Under the pieces are notes generated by a model. That model was not told the origin of the DNA and did no database searches. It worked only from the letters and a program-made list of their open reading frames with translations. From Bryobacteraceae bacterium (GTDB lineage Bacteria; Acidobacteriota; Terriglobia; Bryobacterales; Bryobacteraceae), in assembly GCA_023384675.1 (NCBI GenBank), contig JAHDVK010000009.1, positions 1 through 64,000 on the forward strand: a DNA stretch of 64,000 nt, read 5' to 3'. Of the stretch, positions 9,511 to 18,301 are shown piece after piece. Positions within the stretch are counted from its first letter, which is position 1. Every line of letters starts with the position of its first letter. The translations under genes and the position numbers were made by a program.

Positions 9511-10921
9511 TACAGGGTTCCTCCTCAAGGCTGGTCAGGGCCTTGGGCGCGGTGCGAAAGCCGCGGGTGAGAAAGGCGAGATAGATGAGTCCCAAGGCGA
9601 GCCAGCCGAATCCGGCCAGTAGTGCCTTCAGGGAGAGATTAATCCACAGAAAACCGCAGACAAGAGCCCCCAAGGCCGGAAATAATAGATTTTCGACCGT
9701 GCGCCAGCCGGATCGCAACCGGGAGCGGACGAAGAAGTGCATCACTACGCTGAGATTCACCAGCATGAAGCCGGTGAGCGCGCCGAAGTTGAGCAGTTCC
9801 ACGGCAAGCTGAAACCGGAAGGTGAGCGAGCCGATCAGGGCCACCGCGCCCATCACGAGAAGCCCGCGAACGGGCGTGGACGTGCGCGGATCGATGGTGG
9901 CGAAGACGCGGCTGGAAACGATGCCGTCGCGGCCCATCCCCAGCAGCAGCCGCGAAGCGCCCGCCTGCCCGGTCAGCGCGCTGGCCAACCCGGCGACTAG
10001 CAGAACGAAGGTCAGGGCGCCGAACATGAGGCGGCCGCCCATGAGGCTGGCAATGTCGAGGATGGCGGTATCCGTGTCGGGAAAGGACTGGAAGGCGGGC
10101 CAGACTAGCGCGGCCAGATAAACAGTCAATATGCAGATCAGCCCCTGGAAGATGCAGACGGCGATGGTGGCCCAGCCGATGTCGCGTTTCGGATCGAGCG
10201 CATCCTCGGCCAACGTGGAGATGGCGTCGAAGCCGATGTAGGAAAGCGTGGCGATGCCGGCGCCCGAAAGCAGCAGCGGAATTGAGAACGTGTCCGGGCG
10301 GAACACGCCTTGGACATTGAACAGCCCGGCCCAGCCGTGCTGGAGCGCCACGAAGCGGACCGAGAGGCAAATGAAAAGGATAGCGCAGCCGGTCATGATG
10401 CCCATCAGCCACGCCGAGGCGCGCGCCGTCATGCGGATGCCGCGCAAGTTCACGGCGGTAATGGCGATGGTGAAGATGCAGGCCCAGATCCAATTGGAGA
10501 CATAGGGAAAGAGGCGCTCAGCCGTCAGCGAGGCATAGATGACGCTGAGCAGGGGAATGAGAAAGTAGTCCAGGATCATCGCCCAGCCAGCCAGAAGGCC
10601 CGCGTGCGCGTTGATGCCCCGGTGGGCGTATGTGTAGGTCGAGCCGGCCGAGGGAAAGACAGAGGCCATCTTGGCGTAACTCGATGCCGTAAAGAACATC
10701 GCCACCATGGCGACGGCGTACGCCAGCGCCGCGTGGCCGCCGGAGCTCTGCTGCACGATGCCAAACACCGGGTAAGGCGCCGTGGGTGTGAGAATTACGA
10801 GCCCGTACAGGACAAGGTCACGCCGCGAAAGAACCCGCCGGAATCGGCGCTGTCCGGGGCCGGCGGTGGGGGCGGTCTCAAGAGCGTCGTCCATGTTGGA
10901 GACCGGAGCGAGGACCCGCAC
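9500..10921 (-). CDS. APC-superfamily amino acid permease
   Basis: The roughly 473-residue polytopic protein has about 12 hydrophobic segments. The first carries the APC signature LYGLVILTPTAPYPVFG, and a FPSAGSTYTYA segment follows TM2, as in amino-acid/polyamine/organocation transporters. It should import an amino acid or amine across the inner membrane. It follows the TonB receptor by 23 bp and overlaps the M20 gene. The start is uncertain: a GTG at 10921 has a GAGG just upstream but sits in the loop of a strong hairpin, while an ATG at 10894 lies beyond the hairpin and lacks a clear ribosome site. Confidence 0.88.
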   Translation of the reverse strand: MRVLAPVSNMDDALETAPTAGPGQRRFRRVLSRRDLVLYGLVILTPTAPYPVFGIVQQSSGGHAALAYAVAMVAMFFTASSYAKMASVFPSAGSTYTYAHRGINAHAGLLAGWAMILDYFLIPLLSVIYASLTAERLFPYVSNWIWACIFTIAITAVNLRGIRMTARASAWLMGIMTGCAILFICLSVRFVALQHGWAGLFNVQGVFRPDTFSIPLLLSGAGIATLSYIGFDAISTLAEDALDPKRDIGWATIAVCIFQGLICILTVYLAALVWPAFQSFPDTDTAILDIASLMGGRLMFGALTFVLLVAGLASALTGQAGASRLLLGMGRDGIVSSRVFATIDPRTSTPVRGLLVMGAVALIGSLTFRFQLAVELLNFGALTGFMLVNLSVVMHFFVRSRLRSGWRTVENLLFPALGALVCGFLWINLSLKALLAGFGWLALGLIYLAFLTRGFRTAPKALTSLEEEPCNAG

Positions 10922-10935
10922 GGGGCCCTCGCTCC
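10905..10935 (-). promoter_or_regulatory. Strong hairpin between receptor and permease genes
   Basis: A 13-bp inverted repeat (GGAGCGAGGACCC at 10905-10917, partner at 10923-10935, one G-U in RNA) encloses a five-base loop. It starts ten bases downstream of the receptor stop (10945, minus strand) and has no T-tract, so it is not a classic terminator. It could stabilise the 3' end of the receptor mRNA or hinder initiation of the permease, giving unequal expression within the operon. Confidence 0.5.
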
Positions 10936-10944
10936 GCTGCAGGC

Positions 10945-13900
10945 CTACCAGATCAGTCTGAGCGAAAACTGGATGGTGCGGGGCTCGTTGGTTTGAACAG
11001 TCAGATCCTGGAGCCCGGTGGTGGTGTCGGGATTAGCGTCGTTCGGATGGTTGAAGGCGTTGAAGAGATCCGCCGAGAACCGGAGCTTGATCCGTTCTGA
11101 GAACGTGAAGTTCTTCATCACCGAGATATCGGAGCCCCAGGCGCCGGGACCCTTGTAGAAGGCGCGGGAGTTCCAGTTCACCGAGTCGGTGATGGGGGTG
11201 CTGCGGACAGTGCCGTTGGCCAGCGTCTGCGGCAACTGGTTGTTGAGGCCTGGTCCAAGAGGCCGCAGCACGCGATCGGCCTGATTGAGTGGGACCAGTT
11301 TCTGCAGAGCATTCTGGTCGACGTTTGTGGCCAGCGTCGGGTTGAAGTCGCCGGCAAACCAGAGGCGGCGAGGACGCCCGGCGAAGTCCATCTCGAGGCG
11401 CTGGTCCTCGGTCAGCCGGGGGTCGCCGAAGAGGTAACGCGCGGCGTTCACACCCATCCAGTAGCCGCCGCGCCACTGGCCGATGACCGCGGACTGCCAC
11501 CCGCCGATGAAGGCGTCCACGAAGCGGCTCGTGCCGCTTGCGAACTTACGGCCTTTCCCGAAGGGCAGGTCGTAGATGCCGTTCCAGCGGATCTGGTGCG
11601 CGGGCACGGTGGCGGAGTTCTGATACACCAGCCTGAGGCGCTGGTCGTAGGTCATTTGCGGGTTGCCGAGGATCTCTTCATTCTGCGGCACCTTGTTTGT
11701 GCCGTTGGTGGCGTTGATCCCGGCATTCCCGGAGGTGAAGCCGCCGGCATCGGTCGTCGTCATCGCGCGCGTGAAGACGTGGAACCACTGGAAGGCCAGA
11801 CCATGGGAGAAGCGGCGCTCCACCTCGGTCTGGATCGAGTTGGTGTTCGAATAACCGGTTTTGTTGGTGGCGTTTGGCAGGGCCCAGTCCTTGTTGGCGC
11901 GCATGAGGTCGCGGTTGGCGGGCGGAACGGCTCCCGTGCGGGCTACGTAGTTGTACTCGGCGCCGCGCTCGTTGATGCTGAACTTCTGTTCGAGATCGCG
12001 CCCGTGATTGCCGGTGTACGTGATGCGGAGTTTGGTTTCAGTCATCAGCTCGCGCTCAATGGTGAAATGCCAGCTTTGGGCGCGTCCGTCACGCCAGTTG
12101 AAGGGATCCCAAGGCGCGAAGGCCTGGGCGTTGACCGGTATCGTGACGAGGCCGCCGGTATCCACCGTGGCGCGGCCGACGAAGTAGCCGGGCAGTGGGG
12201 CCGTCCGTAGAGCGAACGAGGCGCTGCCGTCGAGATTGGCGATGGGGTTGGTGTAGCGGAGATTGAAGGGCGGGTTGATGCGCGAGGCCTGCAGGATTTG
12301 GGATAGCGGCATCGTCCAGAAGAACTCGCCATAGCCGCCGCGGATCACGGTCTTGCCGGTGAGCTTGTAGGCGAAGCCGAGCCGGGGTCCGAAGTTGTTG
12401 TTATCGGCCGGCAACAGCGCCGGCGGCAGACCTGCCTCCTCGGCGGTCTTCCACGTCAGGCCGCGATGGGCCCAGGAGGCAAGCGTCGAGGGCAGCACTC
12501 CGCGAATGTCTTCCATTCGGACGTTGCGCGGGGTGACCACCTGCCAGACTGAAGCGACACTGCGCGGGTCGACATTCACGAGCCGGTCCTGCTTCTCCCG
12601 GTAGGGCGTCCAGTTGTCCCAGCGGAGCCCCAGGTCGAGCGTGAGACGCGAAGTGATCTTCCAGGAGTCCTGGATGTAGAGTCCCAGCTCTTTCTGGCGG
12701 AAGTAGAAATAGCCGCGGTTGAAGTTATTGGTCAGGCTGCCGGGCAAGCCGAGCGCCATGGAGGCGAAACCGTCGCCCGTGAAAGGGACCGCGTTGTCGC
12801 TTGCCGGGGCGAACTGGGCGGTCCAGCCGCCGGCGAAGCTGTGCGATCCCTGCGCCTGCTGGCGCTCCATGATGTTGTTCTGCTCCTGGCGGAATTGGCC
12901 GCCGAATTTCAGCGTGTGCCTGCCGCGGATCCAAGTCATATTCTCCTGCAGGATGTAAGCCGTCAGCTTTTCAGGCTTGTAGTTGTCGGAGTCCCACCCA
13001 AAGATCCCCGCGCTGACGCTGGGCCAGCCCAGTTCGCCCAGAGGATTCGGCAAGCCAAGCCGGGCGGGCCAATCGGTGAAGTCCGCGTTGGTGCCCGAGT
13101 CCTTCGGCGCACGGTGCACCCCAAGCAGGAGTTCGCTCAGCAGTGCGGGCGTTATCGTCTTTGTGTAGCGCAAGGAGACATTATGCACCTTGGAGTCCTG
13201 GCGCCCAGTACCGAACCCATCGCTGATATCCGCGCGCGGGGCGCCAAACACGCCGCCGTTCTGCCGGTATGTGCGGGTGGAGCGGGTATACCGGAGCGAC
13301 AGCACGTCAGCCGCGGTGAAGTTGTGATCACCACGGACCGTGATGTTATCCGTGTCGTTACGCACGGGATAGAACTCCCGCATATTGACGTCGAGATAGG
13401 GGTTTGCGCTTTCGGTGGCTGCGTGTGTGACTTCCCGGAACGTGCCGAAGATCGGATTGAAGCGGGCCTTGGGGATCGTATTGCCGATGAAGGGCAGGCG
13501 TGTTCCATTCGCGCCGGTGGTCAAAGGATCGTAGATCGTGGTCCTTCGGCCGGCGCTGTCGATGATGTTGCTGAAGTCGCCTTCCCACATCGCATCGGTG
13601 GGGACCCTGGCCTGGTAGAAGCTGCGCGAGCGGGTGCGCAACCCTTCATAGGCGAAAAACCAGAAGCTCTTGTTGCGGCCGTCGTACACCTTGGGAATCA
13701 GAATCGGACCGCCGGCGGAGGCGCCGAATTCGTTCCGGGCCAGGAAGGCGGCCGTATTGCCGTCCTGGCGGCGGCGCGAGACCAGGCCCGCGCCGTTGTT
13801 GCGGAAGGTCTCGAACATGGTGCCGTGGAATTGGTTCGTGCCGCTCTTGGTGACCATCGTGATGGTGCCGGGCCGCGAGAACTGAGCCCCGGATCCGACG

Positions 13901-14538
13901 GTCTCGATGCGGAACTCCTGGACGATATCCAGACCGGGCTGAACCCGCGCCATGCCGCCGCCAAAGCGGTCCACCAGCGAAACGCCGTCCAGGGTCATCT
14001 CGGCGGAGCCGACCTTCAGGCCGTTGATGCGGGGATTGCCGCCGCCTTCCACGCCGGCGGTGAGGTCGAACAGGTTCGTAATGGACCGGCCGTTCAGGGG
14101 AAGTTGCTGGATGCGGATCGAATCCTTCACGTCTCCCAGTTCGGAGCTTTCCATATTGATCACGGGCGCGGCACCGGTGACTTCGACAATCGTGTCGACG
14201 CTGCCGACCTCCAGCACGGGCTCGAGCACAGCCGTCTGTCCGGCCTGTAGAAGGAATTCGGTTGACCAGGTTTTGAAGCCGCGATACTCAATGGAGAGCC
14301 TGTACCTGCCCGGCGGGGCGCCGGCGAACAGGTAAAGGCCCAACTCGTTACTGGAGGTTTCACGCGCAACGCCAGTCGTGAGTTGAGTGAGTACAACTTT
14401 CGCGCTAGGGACCGCCGCGCGCGCCGTGTCGTAAACCGTGCCACGAACCACGCCAGTTCCTGTTTGCGGGTATGCGGGCACTGCCAGTCCGGTCAGCAGT
14501 GCCGCCAGAAACGAAACGCTCTTGGGAGTGAAACGCAT
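10945..14538 (-). CDS. TonB-dependent outer-membrane receptor, Oar-like, with carboxypeptidase-regulatory-like domain
   Basis: The 1197-residue protein has a signal peptide (VSFLAALLTGLAVPAYPQ). A carboxypeptidase-regulatory-like beta-sandwich follows (about 27-115, GVVRGTVYDTARAAVPSAKV and GLYLFAGAPPGRYRLSIEY). The plug domain (about 120-250) includes LPLNGRSITNLFDLTAGVEG and TLDGVSLVDRF, and the rest is a long beta barrel ending in an aromatic residue (LRLIW). This architecture is the expanded Acidobacteria receptor family, inferred to import oligosaccharides or peptides using TonB energy. It begins 7 bp after the ROK regulator stop with a GAGG ribosome site inside that gene, so the two are co-transcribed. 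Confidence 0.92.
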   Translation of the reverse strand: MRFTPKSVSFLAALLTGLAVPAYPQTGTGVVRGTVYDTARAAVPSAKVVLTQLTTGVARETSSNELGLYLFAGAPPGRYRLSIEYRGFKTWSTEFLLQAGQTAVLEPVLEVGSVDTIVEVTGAAPVINMESSELGDVKDSIRIQQLPLNGRSITNLFDLTAGVEGGGNPRINGLKVGSAEMTLDGVSLVDRFGGGMARVQPGLDIVQEFRIETVGSGAQFSRPGTITMVTKSGTNQFHGTMFETFRNNGAGLVSRRRQDGNTAAFLARNEFGASAGGPILIPKVYDGRNKSFWFFAYEGLRTRSRSFYQARVPTDAMWEGDFSNIIDSAGRRTTIYDPLTTGANGTRLPFIGNTIPKARFNPIFGTFREVTHAATESANPYLDVNMREFYPVRNDTDNITVRGDHNFTAADVLSLRYTRSTRTYRQNGGVFGAPRADISDGFGTGRQDSKVHNVSLRYTKTITPALLSELLLGVHRAPKDSGTNADFTDWPARLGLPNPLGELGWPSVSAGIFGWDSDNYKPEKLTAYILQENMTWIRGRHTLKFGGQFRQEQNNIMERQQAQGSHSFAGGWTAQFAPASDNAVPFTGDGFASMALGLPGSLTNNFNRGYFYFRQKELGLYIQDSWKITSRLTLDLGLRWDNWTPYREKQDRLVNVDPRSVASVWQVVTPRNVRMEDIRGVLPSTLASWAHRGLTWKTAEEAGLPPALLPADNNNFGPRLGFAYKLTGKTVIRGGYGEFFWTMPLSQILQASRINPPFNLRYTNPIANLDGSASFALRTAPLPGYFVGRATVDTGGLVTIPVNAQAFAPWDPFNWRDGRAQSWHFTIERELMTETKLRITYTGNHGRDLEQKFSINERGAEYNYVARTGAVPPANRDLMRANKDWALPNATNKTGYSNTNSIQTEVERRFSHGLAFQWFHVFTRAMTTTDAGGFTSGNAGINATNGTNKVPQNEEILGNPQMTYDQRLRLVYQNSATVPAHQIRWNGIYDLPFGKGRKFASGTSRFVDAFIGGWQSAVIGQWRGGYWMGVNAARYLFGDPRLTEDQRLEMDFAGRPRRLWFAGDFNPTLATNVDQNALQKLVPLNQADRVLRPLGPGLNNQLPQTLANGTVRSTPITDSVNWNSRAFYKGPGAWGSDISVMKNFTFSERIKLRFSADLFNAFNHPNDANPDTTTGLQDLTVQTNEPRTIQFSLRLIW

Positions 14539-14545
14539 TGGTAGG

Positions 14546-15787
14546 CTACCTCAGTGCGGGCAGTCGAGCCGTTTCCCGGCTTGACTCGTAGATCAGATCC
14601 CGGGCAAGGCCACGGGCGGAACCCATGGCGCCCATCAGGGCGGCGTCGGCGCCGAGGGCGGAAAGTTCAATCCGCATCGGCCACGGAATGACCCGCCCAA
14701 CCAGTTCGCGAATCCGGCCGGCGATCAGGGCGAACAAATCACCCGCGAGCACAATCAACTCGGGGTCGAGCATCGCGGCCATGTCCGCCACAGCGATACT
14801 CATCTGCGAGGCGACCTCGTCGAGAACCAGGGAAGCCGATTCGTCGCCGTGCCGCAGCAGAGCGGCCAACTCCGCGGCCAGGTCAGCGCCTGGTTCCGGC
14901 GTGGGAACGCCCGCCTGCCCGGACCAGGCCGCAAGCACCTTCTCCCGCACCCGGTCGCTGCCCACGGCGGTCTCGAGCAGACCGCGGGTGAGCACCTCCG
15001 GCGCCATCGTCATCCGGTCGAGAATCAGGTGGCCGATCTCGCCCGCGGCGAAGTGGCTGCCCTGGTAGAGCCGGCCGCCGATCACCAGGCCCGCGCCAAT
15101 ACCCGTGCCGTGCCGGATCAGGATGAAATTCTCCACGCCCGCCGCAAGCCCGGAGTGCATCTCTCCCAGTGCTGCGAAGTTCACGTCGTTGTCGACAGCG
15201 ACAGGGACGCCGAAATTGTCTTCCACGCGCTTCTTGACATCGACATTGCGCCAGTGAAAGACATTGCCCGCTTCCAAAACTGTGCCCGTGGCCGGGTCCA
15301 CTCTGCCCGGGGCCGCGATGGCAATCGAACAGAGCTTTTGCCCCTGCCCGCTCCTCTTCAGAACTTGCCGCAGCGAAGCCAGCAGCACGTCCAGAATATG
15401 GCCCGCCCCCAATTCGGGCGTCACCGGGCTCGCCTCATCGTCAAACGTGCGGCCATTCAGGTCCGCAAGCCAGACACGCACCGAAGCGGAGTTGATCTCG
15501 GCGGCGGCCAGGCAGCCCCAGTCCTGGTTGAAACGCAGCAGGACGGGCGGCTTCCCGCCACGGGCGTCCGGAGCGCCGGCGCCATCCTCCACCACGACGC
15601 CCCGCTCGATCATTCCGGCCACCTGCATCGAGATGGTGGGCTTCGTTAAGCCAGTCAGGCGCGCCAGTTCAGCGCGCGATACCAGGCCCTTGCCGCGAAG
15701 GACATCGAGGATGAGCGCCGCATTCAGCTTCCGTATGCTCGCAGCGTCCATGCGGCCAGCGGTTCCCGGACGTGAATGACGTGTCAT
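14546..15787 (-). CDS. ROK-family transcriptional repressor (NagC/XylR type)
   Basis: The 413-residue protein has an N-terminal winged helix-turn-helix (about 20-75, GLVSRAELARLTGLTKPTIS) and a sugar-kinase-like ROK domain with the phosphate loop region and ROK signature (RHGTGIGAGLVIGGRLYQG and FAAGEIGHL). The CxCGxxGCxE zinc motif that normally follows the GEIGHL histidine is absent (DRMTMAPEVLTRGLLE). Members bind DNA and are released by a sugar or sugar phosphate. It heads the operon with the TonB receptor, permease and M20 hydrolase. A promoter and a perfect palindrome just upstream indicate autoregulation. An internal ATG at 15751 is the alternative start. Confidence 0.9.
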   Translation of the reverse strand: MTRHSRPGTAGRMDAASIRKLNAALILDVLRGKGLVSRAELARLTGLTKPTISMQVAGMIERGVVVEDGAGAPDARGGKPPVLLRFNQDWGCLAAAEINSASVRVWLADLNGRTFDDEASPVTPELGAGHILDVLLASLRQVLKRSGQGQKLCSIAIAAPGRVDPATGTVLEAGNVFHWRNVDVKKRVEDNFGVPVAVDNDVNFAALGEMHSGLAAGVENFILIRHGTGIGAGLVIGGRLYQGSHFAAGEIGHLILDRMTMAPEVLTRGLLETAVGSDRVREKVLAAWSGQAGVPTPEPGADLAAELAALLRHGDESASLVLDEVASQMSIAVADMAAMLDPELIVLAGDLFALIAGRIRELVGRVIPWPMRIELSALGADAALMGAMGSARGLARDLIYESSRETARLPALR

Positions 15788-15804
15788 GAACCCCTTCTTG
15801 GTAC

Positions 15805-15819
15805 GTTAGGTTTCCTAAC
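15805..15819 (-). promoter_or_regulatory. Putative ROK operator at the ROK operon promoter
   Basis: A perfect inverted repeat GTTAGG-TTT-CCTAAC lies 17 bases upstream of the ROK start codon and just downstream of the predicted -10 box. On the minus strand a further half-site (TTAGTAA) abuts it. The half-site is shared with the inverted repeat at 18199-18221, which supports binding by the same regulator. Assignment to the ROK protein is inferred from position. Confidence 0.6.
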
Positions 15820-15825
15820 TTACTA

Positions 15826-15855
15826 AAAGTATGCACTGCTTTCCGGCCGAGTCAA
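15826..15855 (-). promoter_or_regulatory. Predicted sigma-70 promoter of the ROK operon
   Basis: On the minus strand TTGACT (15850-15855) is followed after 18 bases by TACTTT (15826-15831). The -35 matches consensus at five of six positions and the -10 is weak. The operator palindrome sits immediately downstream, a position where bound repressor would block initiation. Confidence 0.45.
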
Positions 15856-15908
15856 GCAAAAAAGTAGCTGCTCAGAGCCGCCGGCCAACAACCGCCAGGC
15901 ACCTCGAG

Positions 15909-18152
15909 TCAGGGCTCAGCCTGCGGTTCGGACAGTCCGTCTGCATTCGCTCCGTTGAGCTTGGCGTAGCTTTCGGTGATCTCCTTCAGCCGGACCCGCC
16001 AGTCGCTCAAACCGATGCTCTGCTCGGGATAGAACATATAGCCGAGATCCGGTGTCCGGTCCGCCCAGTGGTCCTTTGTGTCGTCGAGGATATGGAGGAA
16101 CGGCCGCCCATCCACGGTTCTGCCTTTCGGGTACTGGCTCCTCTCCCAGACGTTTGTCAGATAGCGCCGCAGGGCGGCCGATTCGGCTTCGATTCTGGCA
16201 ATCCGGTTGTGTGCCGCCACCAGGTGTCTCACGGCGGCGGCGGCATTCCGGTCTGCCGCCGCCGCGGAGGCCTTCGCCAGTTCGCCTTCGGCCCCGGCCA
16301 CGGCGCTGATGAGGTTCCAGTGGTGTCCGGTGAAGCGCGCGAGTGAAAGGAGGACTTCGAGGTTGTACTGGTTGCGCGAGGCGCGCGCAATGTTGGCGAG
16401 CAGGGCGTGCTGAAGCTGGTTGTTCCGCAGGCTCAAGGCCGGTGCTTCGGCAGCCTGGCTCTGGTATTTTGCGCTGAAAGCGGGCACGAAGGCGAGTGTC
16501 GTGGGGTCCGGCAGCCCCGGCGGCGTCAGTGTCAGATCGTGACGGGTGGTGCCCAATCCCGGCCCTTCGTGGTTCCCGTAGCCGGGCCTGCGCACACGCG
16601 AAACCACGCGGTCCCAGGCGCGCTGCCACGCGCGCGCCTGCCTCTGCACATCGCGGTAGATCTCGATCATGCTCTCGGTGCGCGGCCCGTAGTAAACGTT
16701 CATGAATTCGGCGGCATGCTGCTCGGGACCCGGCGTTCCGGGATGCCAGCCCCAGCGTGCGCCCGCGGACCAGCCGAGCCAGAACGTCTCGTTGTGAAGT
16801 CCCGAATCGCCCCACGCAGCCGCGAAGCTGCCGATGGGATTCAACCGCCAGACCCGCGATCCGCTGATCGAGCGGTGAAGCGCAGCGATCCGCCCCGCCG
16901 TGTAGACCGCCTCGAACTCGCCCATTTGCACGCCTGGCGGCAGACTCTCAATCGGGAGGTGGTCGGGGAACAGAAACTCCGAGCCCTGCGTGGAGGCGTA
17001 GATCAACTGGCGCATCCCCTTGCGCTTCTGAATCGGGACGAAGCTCTCCTCGCCCACCACGCCGTCGATCACATCGTTCGGGATCCGTTTCATGTCGCCG
17101 TCGAGCAGCGGATGTTCGATCCAGGCCAGCATGCGCCGGTCGCGGCTGGCGAGGTGATCGCGCGCGCGGATGGCGAAATCGGCCCAATGCTTACTGCGGT
17201 TCTCCGGCGTGTATGGCAGCTTGCAGTTGCCCGCGATCCCCGCGTAGTACACCTCATCGGTGGAGACAAAGAAATAGTCCACGCCGCGCGTTGCCGCGAT
17301 CACGTCGTCGTACATCTGGAACAGAAGTTTGTAGGTCTCCTCCTGGCACAGGTCGGATTGATAGTTATTGCCATCGGCGCGCAGATGGGCGAATTGCGGA
17401 TGCTTCAGCACATATGCCATGTGCGCCGGCGACTGGATCACGGGCACCACCTGGATATATCGTTCCAGACCGTAATCGACAATCTCCTGGAGTTCGGCCG
17501 GCGTGAATGCGCCGGGCGCTCCGATCACCGGATTGGACGGGTAGCTGAACTTGTCCTCCAGTTCGAAGCCGATCATATTGGCCTTGAATCGTGCTGCCCA
17601 GTCGATATAGCGCTTGAGGGTGGGGATGCGGTCCTGGTGGTGCTTCGTATCCCAATGCAGAAATCGCAGCGCGAGCCGCGGCCAGTCCTCGATGCGGCAC
17701 TCGGGTACATACGGTTCGCCGCGCTGGTTGGCGCGGATCAGTTGGATCAGCGTCTGTACGCCATAGAACAGCCCGGCCGGCGCAGCGGCCGTAATCTCGA
17801 TGCGCCCGGGAGCCGCCACTAGCCGGTAGGCCTGGGTGGACGTCTCAGCCGGCACCCCCTGGATGGTTAGCGGCGACACGCGCAGCACGATGGTTTGCGC
17901 ACCCGGCGCCGCTGCCTGTTTTAATTCCAGCCCATGAAATACGGCCAGATCCTCAACAAGCGCGCGCACGGCGATGGCGGGCGCGCCGGAAGCGAAGTAG
18001 GTCCACGACGAATCCACCCGCACATCGCCTGCGGAAAGCTCCACCCGCTGTGGCGTGGGAATCACCGAATGCCCCCGCAGAAATAGATCCGTGGGCGCAT
18101 ACTGGGCCGCCACCGGAGCGGCAAGCAGCAGGAGGAAAAGGACAGGCGTCAT
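15909..18152 (-). CDS. Secreted GH20-type beta-N-acetylhexosaminidase
   Basis: The 747-residue exported protein has a signal peptide (MTPVLFLLLLAAPVAAQ). It has a chitobiase/hexosaminidase domain-2-like region (about 30-150), then a TIM barrel starting LALRFLHWDTKHHQD. The GH20 catalytic Asp-Glu pair is in FFVSTDEVYYAG (Asp299-Glu300). An alpha-helical C-terminal region of about 250 residues follows. It should release terminal GlcNAc or GalNAc by substrate-assisted catalysis. The upstream frame is open to 18236, but I chose the ATG at 18152 because it opens the signal peptide and has GGAG nine bases before it. The gene is divergent from the esterase operon, and the ROK-like operator lies between them. 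Confidence 0.87.
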   Translation of the reverse strand: MTPVLFLLLLAAPVAAQYAPTDLFLRGHSVIPTPQRVELSAGDVRVDSSWTYFASGAPAIAVRALVEDLAVFHGLELKQAAAPGAQTIVLRVSPLTIQGVPAETSTQAYRLVAAPGRIEITAAAPAGLFYGVQTLIQLIRANQRGEPYVPECRIEDWPRLALRFLHWDTKHHQDRIPTLKRYIDWAARFKANMIGFELEDKFSYPSNPVIGAPGAFTPAELQEIVDYGLERYIQVVPVIQSPAHMAYVLKHPQFAHLRADGNNYQSDLCQEETYKLLFQMYDDVIAATRGVDYFFVSTDEVYYAGIAGNCKLPYTPENRSKHWADFAIRARDHLASRDRRMLAWIEHPLLDGDMKRIPNDVIDGVVGEESFVPIQKRKGMRQLIYASTQGSEFLFPDHLPIESLPPGVQMGEFEAVYTAGRIAALHRSISGSRVWRLNPIGSFAAAWGDSGLHNETFWLGWSAGARWGWHPGTPGPEQHAAEFMNVYYGPRTESMIEIYRDVQRQARAWQRAWDRVVSRVRRPGYGNHEGPGLGTTRHDLTLTPPGLPDPTTLAFVPAFSAKYQSQAAEAPALSLRNNQLQHALLANIARASRNQYNLEVLLSLARFTGHHWNLISAVAGAEGELAKASAAAADRNAAAAVRHLVAAHNRIARIEAESAALRRYLTNVWERSQYPKGRTVDGRPFLHILDDTKDHWADRTPDLGYMFYPEQSIGLSDWRVRLKEITESYAKLNGANADGLSEPQAEP

Positions 18153-18198
18153 AAGTCGTTGCTCCGCTATTGCGGGCCAGGAGGACTGGCTGTAGTAT

Positions 18199-18221
18199 GT
18201 TAGTAAAACGAATTTCCTAAC
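18199..18221. promoter_or_regulatory. Putative ROK operator in the GH20/esterase divergent region
   Basis: The inverted repeat GTTAGTAAA-(5 bases)-TTTCCTAAC lies about 47 bases upstream of the GH20 start and 80 bases upstream of the plus-strand esterase start. Its half-sites match those of the palindrome at the ROK promoter. One site could control both divergent units. Confidence 0.6.
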
Positions 18222-18301
18222 CTCGGATTCAAGCACAGATGGCGGCGGGACGCAATGCTTTAGTCCGCCAGCCGGACGGCCGCTGATATGCTGTGGACGC
18301 C

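Noticed and set aside
12841-14250. 469-codon frame antisense to the TonB receptor
   Set aside because: Shadow of the receptor coding strand; no domain or ribosome site.
16407-17822. 471-codon open frame antisense to the GH20 gene
   Set aside because: GC-rich shadow frame: Arg/Gly/His/Ala-rich composition with no domain, while the opposite strand encodes a full GH20 enzyme.
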